Positions 34,591 through 43,659 are shown, counted from the stretch's first letter. The stretch is DNA of 64,000 nucleotides from Planctomycetota bacterium (GCA_022574595.1 JACZRS010000018.1:1-64000); one strand, 5' to 3'. Numbers and translations are program-made. Notes: generated from the letters alone by a model not told the origin.

Positions 34591-36947
34591 CCTCCGGAAA
34601 CTGGCGTTCAGTGAATAAGAATAAGCCGTGCGATATATGCGGTAAGCCTGATTGGTGCGGTCGGTCTGACGATGGCGTAATCCGGTGCATGAGGAAAGCT
34701 GATGCGCCTGCTGGATGGCGAAAGCTTAAAACTAACTCAGATGGTGGAACGGTTTTTCGACTAGTAGATGAATCTCGAAACAATGGAGCAGTCAGACGCT
34801 CGAAATCCAAGTCGCGCAAATCGACAACCTTCCAGACATTGGAAAATGCGATTGATGTAACTGCTCGGAAGGTCGGTGGCAATCATGTGGCTACTTGGAC
34901 ATACCACTACGCTGATGGCAGCGAAGCTTTGTATGTAGCTCGATTCAATATGCCAGGTGGTAGCAAGCAATTTAGACCTTTTCATAAGAATGGAAATGGA
35001 TATTCATTGGGCGATCCTCCTGATGATAAGCCGCTTCCACTGTATCGCTTGGCTGAAATCAGTAATCGATCCCGTGTATTCATCTTCGAAGGTGAGAAGT
35101 GCGCCGATGCTGCGATTGCGATTGGCCTTGCTGCAACAACTAGCGCGCACGGATCTAAGAGTGCTGCAAAAACAGATTGGCAACCTCTCGCGGGTAAGGA
35201 AGTATTGATTCTTCCTGATGCAGACGAAGCCGGTGAGCATTACGCGAATACTGTGGTAAGCATACTGCATCGACTTAGTCCTCCTGCTATGGTTCGCATT
35301 CTACATTTGCCTGACCTTCCGCCAGGTGGGGATATATGCGAGTTCATCGAAGAACGGGAATTCGATGCGAAGGATAATGTTGCGATATGTAGAGAAATCG
35401 TAGATTTGGCCGCGCTGGTTGCAACGCTCGAACCAGAACGCACAGCGAGTCGCTTTCTTCGTTTCCACTCATTCCCAATAGACGTTCTGCCAGAGCCAGT
35501 CCGATCCTACGTGGCGGCTGGCGCTAAAGCGATCGGTTGCGACGCATCCTACATTGCGCTCCCAATGCTCTCGGCACTCGCATCGGCTATCGGCAATACG
35601 CACCGGTTGAAGCTCAAACGATCTTGGACAGAACCAGCAATAATCTGGACAGCGATTGTGGGTGAATCAGGAACTAGCAAGAGTCCGGCCCTTGAGTTAG
35701 CTTTGCGAGCTGTTCGCAAAAGACAACACAGAGCATTTAAGGAATACTCCAAGGCGATGAAGACTTGGGAAGTTGATAACATCCGCTGGGAAGTAGAAAA
35801 AGCGAAATGGAAGAAAGACGCCGCAAGTGGTAAAGCGTCAAGCGATCCACCCGAAGCTCCCGTTCAACCACTTTGCTTGCGAACTTGGACTGATGACACA
35901 ACAACCGAAGCTCTTGTTAAAAAACTACAAGAGAATCCGCGCGGCATGCTAATGGTTCGCGATGAACTCGCAGGGTGGTTTAACTTCGACCGATACACGG
36001 GTGGTAAGGGTGGTGGCGATGCAGCTAAGTGGTTGGAAGTATTCGGAGGTCGAGCGCTTATCGTAGATCGAAAGACAAGTGGAACCGAATACGTCCCCCG
36101 CGCTTCAGTGAGCATTGCAGGCGGTATCCAACCCGAGACGTTGCGCCGCTCGCTCGGCCAAGAGCATCGGGATAGCGGGCTTGCGGCGCGTCTGCTGTTC
36201 GCCATGCCACCGCGCAAGGCTAAGAAGTGGACCGAATATGATGTAGACGAACGTACCGAATCAGATGTGGATGACGTGTTCGATGCTCTCTATTCTCTGA
36301 ATTCTGCTTTCAACGATGAGGGTGATCCTGAACCTCGGCTGGTAAGACTCAGTTCTAAGGCGAAGATCGCATGGGTACGATTCGTCAACGAACACGCCAT
36401 TGAGCAAACGGGCAAGGTGGGCGATGAAGCGGCTGTGTGGTCCAAGCTTGAAGGTTACGCGGCACGATTCGCCCTGGTGTTTCATCTGACACGAGTAGCA
36501 GCTTGCGATACAACACAAGCTGATGCAGATGTACTCGATGAAGCAAGCATTATGGCCGCAGTGGTCTTGGTGCGATGGTTCGCCCACGAAGCCAAGCGGG
36601 TCTACGCGATACTAGGCGATGATGAACACGACCGAGAACACCGTCGTCTAGTCGAACTGATAGAAAGCAAAGGCGGATCAGTAAGCATCCGCGACTGGCA
36701 GAGGATGCGATCTCATCAGAAATCTGCCGATGCAGAAGCGGAGCTCAAGTTACTAGAAGAGAAAGACTACGGTGAGCTACGACCTGCGCAACAAAGCGGA
36801 AGGGGACGTCCGTCAAAATTGTTTACGCTGTTTCCTGACAGGACTGACACTGACAATAACACTGATGCTTGCTCAGAATGCAGCATTCTGTCAGTGTCAG
36901 ACGTGTCTGGCATGGAAGAAATACCTGAGGCGGGCCATGAAATGTAG
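34587..36947 (+). CDS. TOPRIM primase-helicase, DUF3987 type
   Basis: 786 residues starting at ATG 34587, overlapping the previous stop by four bases. An N-terminal Cys cluster (C15, C18, C24, C34 in PCDICGKPDWC...) resembles a primase zinc finger. A TOPRIM-like domain (about 160-235) has the signature EGEK and LPDADEAGE. The DUF3987 region (about 290-640) has a P-loop VGESGTSKSPALE and MVRDELAGWF. A C-terminal winged-helix part (RSHQKSADAEAELKLLEEKD) may bind DNA. Proteins of this arrangement replicate integrated plasmids and phage satellites, so it probably primes replication of this element after excision. Confidence 0.82.
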   Translation: MTSGNWRSVNKNKPCDICGKPDWCGRSDDGVIRCMRKADAPAGWRKLKTNSDGGTVFRLVDESRNNGAVRRSKSKSRKSTTFQTLENAIDVTARKVGGNHVATWTYHYADGSEALYVARFNMPGGSKQFRPFHKNGNGYSLGDPPDDKPLPLYRLAEISNRSRVFIFEGEKCADAAIAIGLAATTSAHGSKSAAKTDWQPLAGKEVLILPDADEAGEHYANTVVSILHRLSPPAMVRILHLPDLPPGGDICEFIEEREFDAKDNVAICREIVDLAALVATLEPERTASRFLRFHSFPIDVLPEPVRSYVAAGAKAIGCDASYIALPMLSALASAIGNTHRLKLKRSWTEPAIIWTAIVGESGTSKSPALELALRAVRKRQHRAFKEYSKAMKTWEVDNIRWEVEKAKWKKDAASGKASSDPPEAPVQPLCLRTWTDDTTTEALVKKLQENPRGMLMVRDELAGWFNFDRYTGGKGGGDAAKWLEVFGGRALIVDRKTSGTEYVPRASVSIAGGIQPETLRRSLGQEHRDSGLAARLLFAMPPRKAKKWTEYDVDERTESDVDDVFDALYSLNSAFNDEGDPEPRLVRLSSKAKIAWVRFVNEHAIEQTGKVGDEAAVWSKLEGYAARFALVFHLTRVAACDTTQADADVLDEASIMAAVVLVRWFAHEAKRVYAILGDDEHDREHRRLVELIESKGGSVSIRDWQRMRSHQKSADAEAELKLLEEKDYGELRPAQQSGRGRPSKLFTLFPDRTDTDNNTDACSECSILSVSDVSGMEEIPEAGHEM

Positions 36948-36958
36948 AACTATATGCT

Positions 36959-36986
36959 TTGCAATGAAGAAAGTATCGGGTATACT
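36959..36986 (+). promoter_or_regulatory. Candidate sigma-70-like promoter, possibly leaderless
   Basis: TTGCAA at 36959-36964, a 16-bp spacer, and TATACT at 36981-36986. Transcription would begin about at the ATG (36994) of the XRE gene, so the message could be leaderless; no Shine-Dalgarno sequence is visible there. Confidence 0.4.
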
Positions 36987-36993
36987 ATTCACC

Positions 36994-37206
36994 ATGCCTG
37001 TCATTTATGAAGCAATACGCAAAGCCATTTCAGATAGTGAAAAGACTCGTTATCAGTTGTGGCAGGAAACAGGTATATCTCAGGCGCAGCTTTGTGAATT
37101 CCTACACGGCAGACGCGGCATGAGTATGGACAATCTTGAAACTCTTGCAAAAGCACTTGGATTAGAAATACTGACTCGACCAGTAAAGAAAAGAAAGAGG
37201 CACTGA
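36994..37206 (+). CDS. XRE-family HTH regulator
   Basis: 70 residues. AIRKAISDSEKTRYQLWQET, GISQAQLCEFLHGRRGMSM and DNLETLAKALGLEIL form a classic lambda-repressor-like helix-turn-helix, followed by a basic tail (KKRKRH). ATG 36994 is the domain start; the longer open frame reads through the primase end. It lies directly before the integrase (three bases between stop and ATG) and probably regulates the element. Confidence 0.8.
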   Translation: MPVIYEAIRKAISDSEKTRYQLWQETGISQAQLCEFLHGRRGMSMDNLETLAKALGLEILTRPVKKRKRH

Positions 37207-37209
37207 ATC

Positions 37210-38511
37210 ATGGCATCAATCAGCAAAGACCCTAATGGGCTCAAGCGCATCCAATTCATCGGTGCGGATAGCAAGAGAAAAACAATTCGTCTAGGTAAAG
37301 CCTCGCTGCGCTACGCTGAATCAGTCAAGGTTAAGGTTGAGGATTTGGTTGCAGCGAGTATCACCTGTCATGCACCTGCTGATGACACAAGTAGGTGGCT
37401 TACTAATCTTGATGATGCTATGTACGGGAAGCTTGCAAATGTTGGTTTGGTTATGGCACGAGGTGCTGTAAGGCTTGGGCCATTCACACGAACATATATC
37501 GACGGTAGGAAAGACATCAAACCTCGAACTAAGATTAATCTAGATCGGGCGCGTACATATCTACTATCGTTCTTTGCTGCTGACCTGCCAATGCGCAACA
37601 TTACTCCTGGCGATGCAGAGAATTTCCGCATGCATCTGATCGGCGAAGGGAAGGCCGAGAATACTATTAGGCGAGCCATTGGACGAGCTCGACAATTCTT
37701 CAATGCAGCAAAAAGCCACGGTTTACTCGTTACTAATCCGTTTGATGGCATCAGCGTTGCTATGCGGACTAACCAGGATCGTTTCCACTTCATCAGCCGC
37801 GAAGATGCTCAGAAAGTGATAGATGCTTGTCCTGATGTACAGTGGAAATTGATCTTCACTCTAGCACGCTTTGGAGGACTTCGGTGTACCTCTGACGTAC
37901 TCGCACTATCCTGGGATGATGTTAATTGGGAACACAGTCGCATACGAATACCAAGTCCAAAAACTGAACATCACGAAGGCGGCGAGAGCCGGATGATCCC
38001 CCTATTCCCCGAGTTGCGACCGCATCTATTGGAAGCTTTCGAGGATGCTGAACCGGGAACAAAGTATGTCATAACGCGCTACCGTGATATTGGGACAAAT
38101 CTACGGACACAGATGCACAGGATTATCAACAAGGCAGGACTGGAGCCATGGCCAAAGACATTCCAGAATCTTCGCAGTACACGGCAGACAGAATTGGCGG
38201 AGGAATTCCCATCGCATGTTGTTTGCAAGTGGCTTGGCAACAGTCAACTGGTCGCGACGAACCACTACCTACAACTGACCGATGAGCATTTCGCTAAGGC
38301 CATCATCGACAATGAACAGCCCGATTCAAAAGCGGCGCATAATGCGGCGCAGAAGGCGCACGAAACGACTGGAATCGACGAGAAAGTTAAGTCCAAAAAA
38401 GAAAACGAAACTGACTTATCTTCTGCCAGTTTCGAGAGTTATCGTGAGCCTTCTGACTACTTCACAAATGCGAAAGTGCCCTGCATAGGACTCGAACCTA
38501 TAACCTGCTGA
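37210..38511 (+). CDS. int: Tyrosine recombinase integrase
   Basis: 433 residues. N-terminal SAM-like core-binding domain (about 105-185) and catalytic domain with R225 (FGGLRCTSDV), Lys in SPKTEHH, R322 in FQNLRSTRQTEL (the usual His of HxxR is Gln or Asn, as in many planctomycete integrases), W341 in KWLGNS and the nucleophile Y353 in NHYLQL. The final codons (CIGLEP-type reading) run into the tRNA-Lys fragment on the other strand, as expected for an integrase next to its own attachment site. It would integrate and excise the island that extends leftwards. Confidence 0.9.
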   Translation: MASISKDPNGLKRIQFIGADSKRKTIRLGKASLRYAESVKVKVEDLVAASITCHAPADDTSRWLTNLDDAMYGKLANVGLVMARGAVRLGPFTRTYIDGRKDIKPRTKINLDRARTYLLSFFAADLPMRNITPGDAENFRMHLIGEGKAENTIRRAIGRARQFFNAAKSHGLLVTNPFDGISVAMRTNQDRFHFISREDAQKVIDACPDVQWKLIFTLARFGGLRCTSDVLALSWDDVNWEHSRIRIPSPKTEHHEGGESRMIPLFPELRPHLLEAFEDAEPGTKYVITRYRDIGTNLRTQMHRIINKAGLEPWPKTFQNLRSTRQTELAEEFPSHVVCKWLGNSQLVATNHYLQLTDEHFAKAIIDNEQPDSKAAHNAAQKAHETTGIDEKVKSKKENETDLSSASFESYREPSDYFTNAKVPCIGLEPITC

Positions 38512-38523
38512 TTAAGAGTCAGC
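38477..38523 (-). other. tRNA-Lys(CTT) 3' fragment, attachment site
   Basis: On the minus strand 47 bases match the 3' part of a tRNA: anticodon arm GCTGA-CTCTTAA-TCAGC (anticodon CTT, Lys), a 5-base variable region, T arm ATAGG-TTCGAGT-CCTAT, acceptor strand GCAGGGC and discriminator A. The 5' half (acceptor GCCCTGC and D arm) is absent upstream, where sequence identity to tRNA stops at the anticodon stem. It overlaps the integrase 3' end and is best read as the core of an attachment site. Confidence 0.7.
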
Positions 38524-39345
38524 CAGAGAGTCTGGAAAATAAGTGTACAAACAACGCAGCCAGCGCATCGGCCAGCGCGCAGGCGATACCTGCAGATGAT
38601 CAAAGGGTATCGCATTGGTTGAATAACTGCCCAGTTGATCTCGGTCCAACCGCTTTAGCAGGTATTCTTGCGATGGTAGAAGTTGCTTCGAAGAAACAAG
38701 ACTGATGCACCAGATCCGTATCTACACGATTGGCGCAAAATCGATCAAAGAGTAACGATCTCGGAAGACAGGTCGCCAAAGCCTAAGATCATGCAATAAC
38801 ACTGGCAAGAGACCTTCAAGGCCCTATTAAATGAACCTTTCCCCAGCTGCGACATCCTAATCATGGCCGCCGCCGTCGCCGATTTTCGCCCAAAAACCGC
38901 GGTTCTAGATGCCAAGCTTAATCGCACTAAAAATCCCTTAAATCTAGAATTAGAGCCTACGCCCGACTTAATTCAGCTTATTTCCTCTAAACGCCAAGCC
39001 CCACCAAACAGTGATAGGTTTCGCCCTGGAAGCTGCTGAAAATCTCCTCTAATCCGCCCCAAAAAAGCTCGAGTCCAAATACCTGGACGCTGTTGTCACC
39101 AACGATCTACAAACCATGAGCAGCAATGAAATCGAAGCGATAGTAAATTGAAGTGGTGGCAAAACCCTGAGGCCGAATAATGGGAGAAGATGTTAAAATC
39201 AAATTTTGTAAATTGGCTTTTTGATGTACTCGATTCAATTCGCAAATAGCTTTTACTTATACCCTATCTCTTATCCCTTATTTCCGGGACTTGGAGTAGG
39301 TTTGGGACGAAACTATGCAAATGCCATACCGTTCCCAGCTCTTTT
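38524..39345. other. Gene-poor stretch with relics
   Basis: Contains an open frame without a start (about 38524-38705) ending in DLGPTALAGILAMVEVASKK, which resembles the C-terminal tail found on some planctomycete integrases, then the coaBC relic at 38793-39151. A 19-codon open frame at 39190 (MLKSNFVNWLFDVLDSIRK) is too short to support. No intact gene is seen. Confidence 0.45.
38793..39151 (+). pseudogene. Remnant of phosphopantothenate-cysteine ligase (coaBC)
   Basis: One frame reads WQETFKALLNEPFPSCDILI then MAAAVADFRPKTAVLDAKLN and NPLNLELEPTPDLIQLISS; after a frame change comes VIGFALEAAENLL, a stop, and LESKYLDAVVTNDLQTMSS. These are hallmarks of the CoaB half of the coenzyme A enzyme CoaBC (AAAVADFRP, ELEPTPDL, GFALEAAENL). 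At least one frame change and one stop are present and the N-terminal half is missing. It is a dead fragment; a working copy must exist elsewhere if the pathway is kept. Confidence 0.75.
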
Positions 39346-39348
39346 TCG

Positions 39349-39381
39349 GTCATCTGTCATATGTAACATATGACAGATGAC
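39349..39381. repeat. Dispersed palindrome, copy 1
   Basis: Perfect 16-bp arms (GTCATCTGTCATATGT and its complement) around a single central A. It lies 137 bp upstream of the tyrosinase gene. Four more copies of the 31-base core are at 44946, 48824, 57520 and 58514. Confidence 0.9.
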
Positions 39382-39517
39382 AGGTATTATGCTTGACCTT
39401 CACGTACCCAACCATTGCAATGCTAGTGCATCTACAGAGAACTCGTGGATGTAGCCGTGCGAATGTCATATTGGAAACGTCGGCTAGGACTATTTGCATT
39501 AGCTTAGGAGAAGACAA

Positions 39518-40702
39518 ATGAATGGTATTCATTATCGCCGAAACATCGATTGCCTCACGAGTGATCAACTCCATGACCTGCGCGAAGCCTTGGCAGCTAT
39601 GTTCGAATTGCCGGCGGAGGACGGGAACAGCTTTGAAAAGATCGGGGGATTGCATGGAAGTGACTGCGAGCACGGCTCTCCGGGCTTCCTGACATGGCAC
39701 CGCGCCTACATTGACGTGTTCGAGAAAGCCCTTCAATGTTGTTGCGACAACAGCATATCGCTGCCTTTCTGGGACTGGTCCTCCGGGCCAAGCACCGGCG
39801 TCCCCTCGGCCTGCGCGACTTCGACCTATGTCAACCGCGACGGGGACTCAGTGCCGAACCCATTGTACGCCGGTCCGCTGCCCAGCTCTTTGGGTGGAGG
39901 AATGACCGCCCGACGCAGTGACGTCGATACGAGAACCTACGACCTCATTGCAACGGCGGCGCAGAACGCTTTAAACCAATCGAGCTTCAGCAGCTTTCAA
40001 AACATGCTCAACGGACCGCACGGCAGCGTTCACCTCAACGTAGGAGGTCAGATGATGACATTTGCCGGCGCCGGCTTCGACCCCATCTTCTATCTTCACC
40101 ACTCCAACGTTGATCGCGTGTGGGCCCAATGGCAGAACACACATCCGGGTACTCTGCCAGCCAACGAGGCCTCGCTTGAGCTAGAGCCTTTCAACATGCC
40201 GTACAGCGCCGACTGGAAGACCGGAGCGGACTTTGCCACGACCGATCAGCTGGGGTACAGATACTCGACCTTCTGCTACTTCCTCCCACCGATCGTCTGG
40301 TGGGACATCTTCAAATTTCGCCTCGATCCGCATTGGTTCAAGATGGATATCAAATCGGCCAAGCTAGTCTTGAAGAGCGGCAGTATGCCGGTTCGCTCGA
40401 TGGAAATACGCGTCTTCATCAATGAGCCGGAGCCTTCCGTGAAAACGCCTACGCTGGGCAACCCGCGCTTCGCCGGGTCGCTCGGAATGTTCGGGATGAC
40501 CGCGGGCGACGAACCGGCGATGCAAATGAAGCGACGCCCCAACCAACGCTTCGACCTCGAGCTCGACATCTCCAGGACGCTCGTGAAACAAAGCGCGTCG
40601 GGGGAAGAGGTCTCAATGAAGCTGGTGCCCGTCGGCATCGACGGCCAGGCCGTCTCTCCTGACAAAGTCAATCTCGACGGCATTGAGATTCTCATCGACT
40701 GA
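39518..40702 (+). CDS. Tyrosinase / polyphenol oxidase
   Basis: 394 residues; a type 3 copper enzyme that hydroxylates monophenols or oxidises diphenols with O2. CuA ligands are His46 (GLHG), His52 (CEHG) and His61 (TWHRAY); CuB ligands are His168 and His172 (GPHGSVHL) and His195 (FYLHHSNVDRVW). Residues ~265-394 form a C-terminal beta-domain like that of polyphenol oxidases (SMEIRVFINEPEPS). No signal peptide is visible, so it may be cytoplasmic. The gene is visibly richer in G+C than its neighbours, which suggests recent transfer. Physiological substrate unknown. Confidence 0.9.
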   Translation: MNGIHYRRNIDCLTSDQLHDLREALAAMFELPAEDGNSFEKIGGLHGSDCEHGSPGFLTWHRAYIDVFEKALQCCCDNSISLPFWDWSSGPSTGVPSACATSTYVNRDGDSVPNPLYAGPLPSSLGGGMTARRSDVDTRTYDLIATAAQNALNQSSFSSFQNMLNGPHGSVHLNVGGQMMTFAGAGFDPIFYLHHSNVDRVWAQWQNTHPGTLPANEASLELEPFNMPYSADWKTGADFATTDQLGYRYSTFCYFLPPIVWWDIFKFRLDPHWFKMDIKSAKLVLKSGSMPVRSMEIRVFINEPEPSVKTPTLGNPRFAGSLGMFGMTAGDEPAMQMKRRPNQRFDLELDISRTLVKQSASGEEVSMKLVPVGIDGQAVSPDKVNLDGIEILID

Positions 40703-41070
40703 TGGGCAGAAAAGGTATCGTTATGATTATCCAAACCGCAAAGGCTGGAAGAATTCATCTTGGCATCTTTTCTACCCTGACATCTCCTATGAAGCCGCGC
40801 TCTTGGGTTGGAATGATCGTCGTATGCGCCACTTCCAAGGGTTTCCCCTAGTCAACCAGTTAGGCGTCACCTGTGTAGGGGACAGGAACCGGGCTAGTCG
40901 TAGCTATGTTCCGTGAATCGCTTAATATCATTGCGGATGGACAGGGCTCGCATACCTCAGCATCGACCGATTCGCAGCCACAGTCCATTTTGTCCCAAGA
41001 GTTCGATGCGGATATGATATTTACATTACGCGGTGAATCCTTCTTTGGGCGCTGACTTGAGGAATTGCGC
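40703..41070. other. Intergenic, nothing recognised
   Basis: No gene, repeat or structured element that I can support between the tyrosinase and the AbiTii-type gene. Confidence 0.4.
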
Positions 41071-41940
41071 ATGGGCTTAGTAAACGAACTACAAGAGAGT
41101 GCGGAACGGGATGATGTCCAGACGCTGTTGCGGAAAGCTAAGCGCGTGTCGGCAAAGCTCCGGCGGGACGACATCTCTAAATGGCTCAATAACGAACAGA
41201 ATGGATATCCGGATGGGGCCAAAGTGCCTTCTTACCGTGATATCAGTATTTCGTTTTGCTACAACACGAACGGGAATTTGCCGGCCGGGTATGGCCAACT
41301 GATGCGCGGCATCGTACCTCTCCCGGGTGTTGGCGATGGCCTCACTATTCCAGTCGGCCACCCTATCAGCACCATTGCCGATTGGGTTGATTCGTACAAC
41401 GCAGGACGTGGTCAGCTTTATGAAACTCTTGATAGAGAGAAGGCCGACTTGATACGCAGCAAACTCACGATTAATCGCCCCGATCTGTTTGAGCAAGTCA
41501 CATTGATGATGCAACTAAACGAATCGGGGATCAGGGGGATTCCTGAGCAGGTCAAGAACAGAGTACTGGACTGGGCGTGTGACTTAGAGACAGCAGGCGT
41601 GACTGGTGATGGCTACTCATTCTCAAAAACCGAAAAGGAAACCGCCAAGACTGTGGTCTTCAACATCAGCCACAGCACCATCGACCAGTTAAACAGTTCC
41701 GGCACAAACCTACAAAGGCAAATCCGGATGGTCAACTTCAATATCAAGAACTCGACGGTAGGGCAAATTAGCGAATCCGGTTCCAATATTCAAGTGACCG
41801 GCACAAGTCCGGAACGCAAGACCGTTTGGAATCACTTCTGCTCGTGGTATGGGCTCTTGGGAATAACGATTGGGATCATCAGCGCTATCGGGGGTTGGTA
41901 CGCGCTCCACGTTCAATATGGGTTGTGGTTCTTCGGATGA
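41071..41940 (+). CDS. AbiTii-domain membrane protein
   Basis: 289 residues, ATG 41071 with GAGG nine bases upstream. Residues 1-175 match the AbiTii pattern: GLVNELQESAERDDVQTLLR, KAKRVSAKLRRDDISKWLNN and GYPDGAKVPSYRD. This domain is named from abortive-infection proteins, and its mechanism is not established. The middle has two similar segments (NISHSTIDQLNSSGTNLQ and NIKNSTVGQISESGSNIQV), perhaps beta-solenoid turns. A C-terminal hydrophobic helix (GLLGITIGIISAIGGWYAL) anchors it in the membrane. A role in phage defence is inferred from the domain name and the nearby defence genes. Confidence 0.75.
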   Translation: MGLVNELQESAERDDVQTLLRKAKRVSAKLRRDDISKWLNNEQNGYPDGAKVPSYRDISISFCYNTNGNLPAGYGQLMRGIVPLPGVGDGLTIPVGHPISTIADWVDSYNAGRGQLYETLDREKADLIRSKLTINRPDLFEQVTLMMQLNESGIRGIPEQVKNRVLDWACDLETAGVTGDGYSFSKTEKETAKTVVFNISHSTIDQLNSSGTNLQRQIRMVNFNIKNSTVGQISESGSNIQVTGTSPERKTVWNHFCSWYGLLGITIGIISAIGGWYALHVQYGLWFFG

Positions 41941-41957
41941 AGCAAGAAGGGCTCGGC

Positions 41958-42983
41958 CTATTTGAGATCGTAGATGCCTGCATCGGAGTCCTGCGATCCA
42001 ACAAAGTAGAATCCCTTGTTCGCGAAGAGTCGAAAGTATCTCTCGATCAATTTTAGACGCTCATACAGCGCATCGGATAGTCGGTATTCGGATGAATTGT
42101 GTTTGATCATTGATTTATCGAACACAGTCTCGGCCTCCGCAACGTCGATCACAAACCCATGGTCTTTATATGCATACACTAGGTTATGCGCGATTTTATT
42201 CGCAGGTTTACTGAGTTTGGTCAGCCTCTTCGCTATGAGGCGTTCGGCGTATTGAACGGCTGATTCTGCGATGCGTTCGTAGTAGCCAAGCTGCGACAAC
42301 TCGAGGGACTTGCTGAGGAATGTCGCGAACATCTCCTGAGCCGTGGGATATGTCTTCGTCAGTTCGGCCAAGTGCTCCACGGACTGCTTTAGCGCCAACG
42401 CCGGTCGATTTTTGATCTGCGGGTCAATCGGGCCGAGCTCGCTTAAACTGCCCATGTGAATCTCATCCGCTCCGCAGCAGATCAGAGTAGCAGCTGACTT
42501 CGCTTCGCGAGGAACAGCTACAATGAACTTGTCTTCGGCATATTCGCGGCAAAGCTTGCTAATAAAGTAGGCCGCATCAATCTCCCCCCCCGATGAACAA
42601 AGGACTAATAATATTGGCTTTTTCTTAGCGAACTTAGTTATGGAGCGATATATGCGATCTGCATCTGTACGCATTAGCCTCGTCTTATCGAATAGGATGA
42701 GGAGATTGTATTGATCGGCAACAGGATGCTTCCTCAAGACCTCGGATATCAACTCACGGACAAGGTCGTTGAGCTGATCGTCAGAGGCGCCGGCTTTTAA
42801 GGCGCCGTACAGGCGGTGAATAGTGGGTACCGACTTTGCAGCAGGAGGTCTCTTAGGCGATGTCGAGGAGGATGCTTGCTTCGCCCTCCTTGTAGTCGTT
42901 CCCGCACCCTTGACGCGACTCTTGGGCTTACGCGACTTCTTTGCAGTCGTTGTCTTTTTTGACTTAGATCGTTTTTTCGCCAT
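41958..42983 (-). CDS. SDH-family ClpP-fold serine protease
   Basis: 341 residues. The first ~50 residues are a Lys/Ser/Thr-rich low-complexity tail that could bind nucleic acid or cell wall. The core has the ClpP/SppA-like fold of the serine dehydrogenase proteinase family: LLVLCSSGGEIDAAYFISKL (oxyanion loop), REAKSAATLICCGADEIHM (likely nucleophilic Ser) and SLSELGPIDPQI. The last ~90 residues are helical. No signal peptide or ATPase partner is nearby. It is convergent with the AbiTii-type gene. Substrate unknown. Confidence 0.8.
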   Translation of the reverse strand: MAKKRSKSKKTTTAKKSRKPKSRVKGAGTTTRRAKQASSSTSPKRPPAAKSVPTIHRLYGALKAGASDDQLNDLVRELISEVLRKHPVADQYNLLILFDKTRLMRTDADRIYRSITKFAKKKPILLVLCSSGGEIDAAYFISKLCREYAEDKFIVAVPREAKSAATLICCGADEIHMGSLSELGPIDPQIKNRPALALKQSVEHLAELTKTYPTAQEMFATFLSKSLELSQLGYYERIAESAVQYAERLIAKRLTKLSKPANKIAHNLVYAYKDHGFVIDVAEAETVFDKSMIKHNSSEYRLSDALYERLKLIERYFRLFANKGFYFVGSQDSDAGIYDLK

Positions 42984-43374
42984 TGCGGTCTCCGATTCGG
43001 CAGACTGACTGTTCAGCCTGATAAGAATCTACCTTAGTACAGCATATACCAACAATCAAGGAGCATAGGTCAAGCGAAGGGTCACCCTTAACCCCTGTGG
43101 TTAAATCCCTTCTAAGTGTCTATTTCCAGAGTCGGACCGCCCATTCCCATTCATGGAGCGTTCATCACCAGGGAGCGAAAAAAGGTTTCAGGATTAATTA
43201 ATTTGTAATACAACTATCCATTTGGGATTAGGCAGTGCCTCGGATTCACGCGGAGCGGAAACCCGTGTCTTATTGCGCACAACAACATTCCATCACTGGT
43301 TACGCAAAGCCGGGGTCGGAAAAGATGTCACATTGATTTATTGAGCTAGTGAAAAGTGGCCGAAAAATTCACCC
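42984..43374. other. Intergenic, no gene seen
   Basis: No gene recognised. Near its right end (about 43352-43377) GTGGCC...TTCACCCCTA echoes a block of the repeats at 23.3-24.5 kb, too short to be sure. Confidence 0.35.
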
Positions 43375-43659
43375 CTATTGCTTCTTGGTCACCTTTTTCC
43401 GCACTGTCTTTTTCTTCTTCTTTTTAGATTTGCCCGGAGGGTCAGGAATGATCTCTAGCAGCTCGCCCGGCGTGATATCAAGACCTATGCAGATCTTTTC
43501 TATATTGGTTGTACTTGTGCTGTAACCAACTCGTGATCCCATCGAAGCCAATGTTCCGGCAGCAATACCTATACATCTTGACAGGAGTTCGTAGGTCATC
43601 TTTTGACCCGTCTTCCGTCTGTACTGTTTCATGGCCTCTTGTATTTTAATTGCGAGCAT
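43375..43659 (-). CDS. XRE-like HTH protein with Lys-rich tail
   Basis: 94 residues. IKIQEAMKQYRRKTGQKMTY, ELLSRCIGIAAGTLASMGSR and IEKICIGLDITPGELLEII form a compact XRE-type helix-turn-helix. The C-terminus (KSKKKKKKTVRKKVTKK) is almost purely basic. A DNA-binding role is likely. It stands alone on the minus strand between the protease and orphan genes. Confidence 0.7.
   Translation of the reverse strand: MLAIKIQEAMKQYRRKTGQKMTYELLSRCIGIAAGTLASMGSRVGYSTSTTNIEKICIGLDITPGELLEIIPDPPGKSKKKKKKTVRKKVTKKQ

Noticed and set aside
40683-40916. 77-codon open frame after tyrosinase
   Set aside because: It overlaps the tyrosinase end in another frame and shows no signals of translation.
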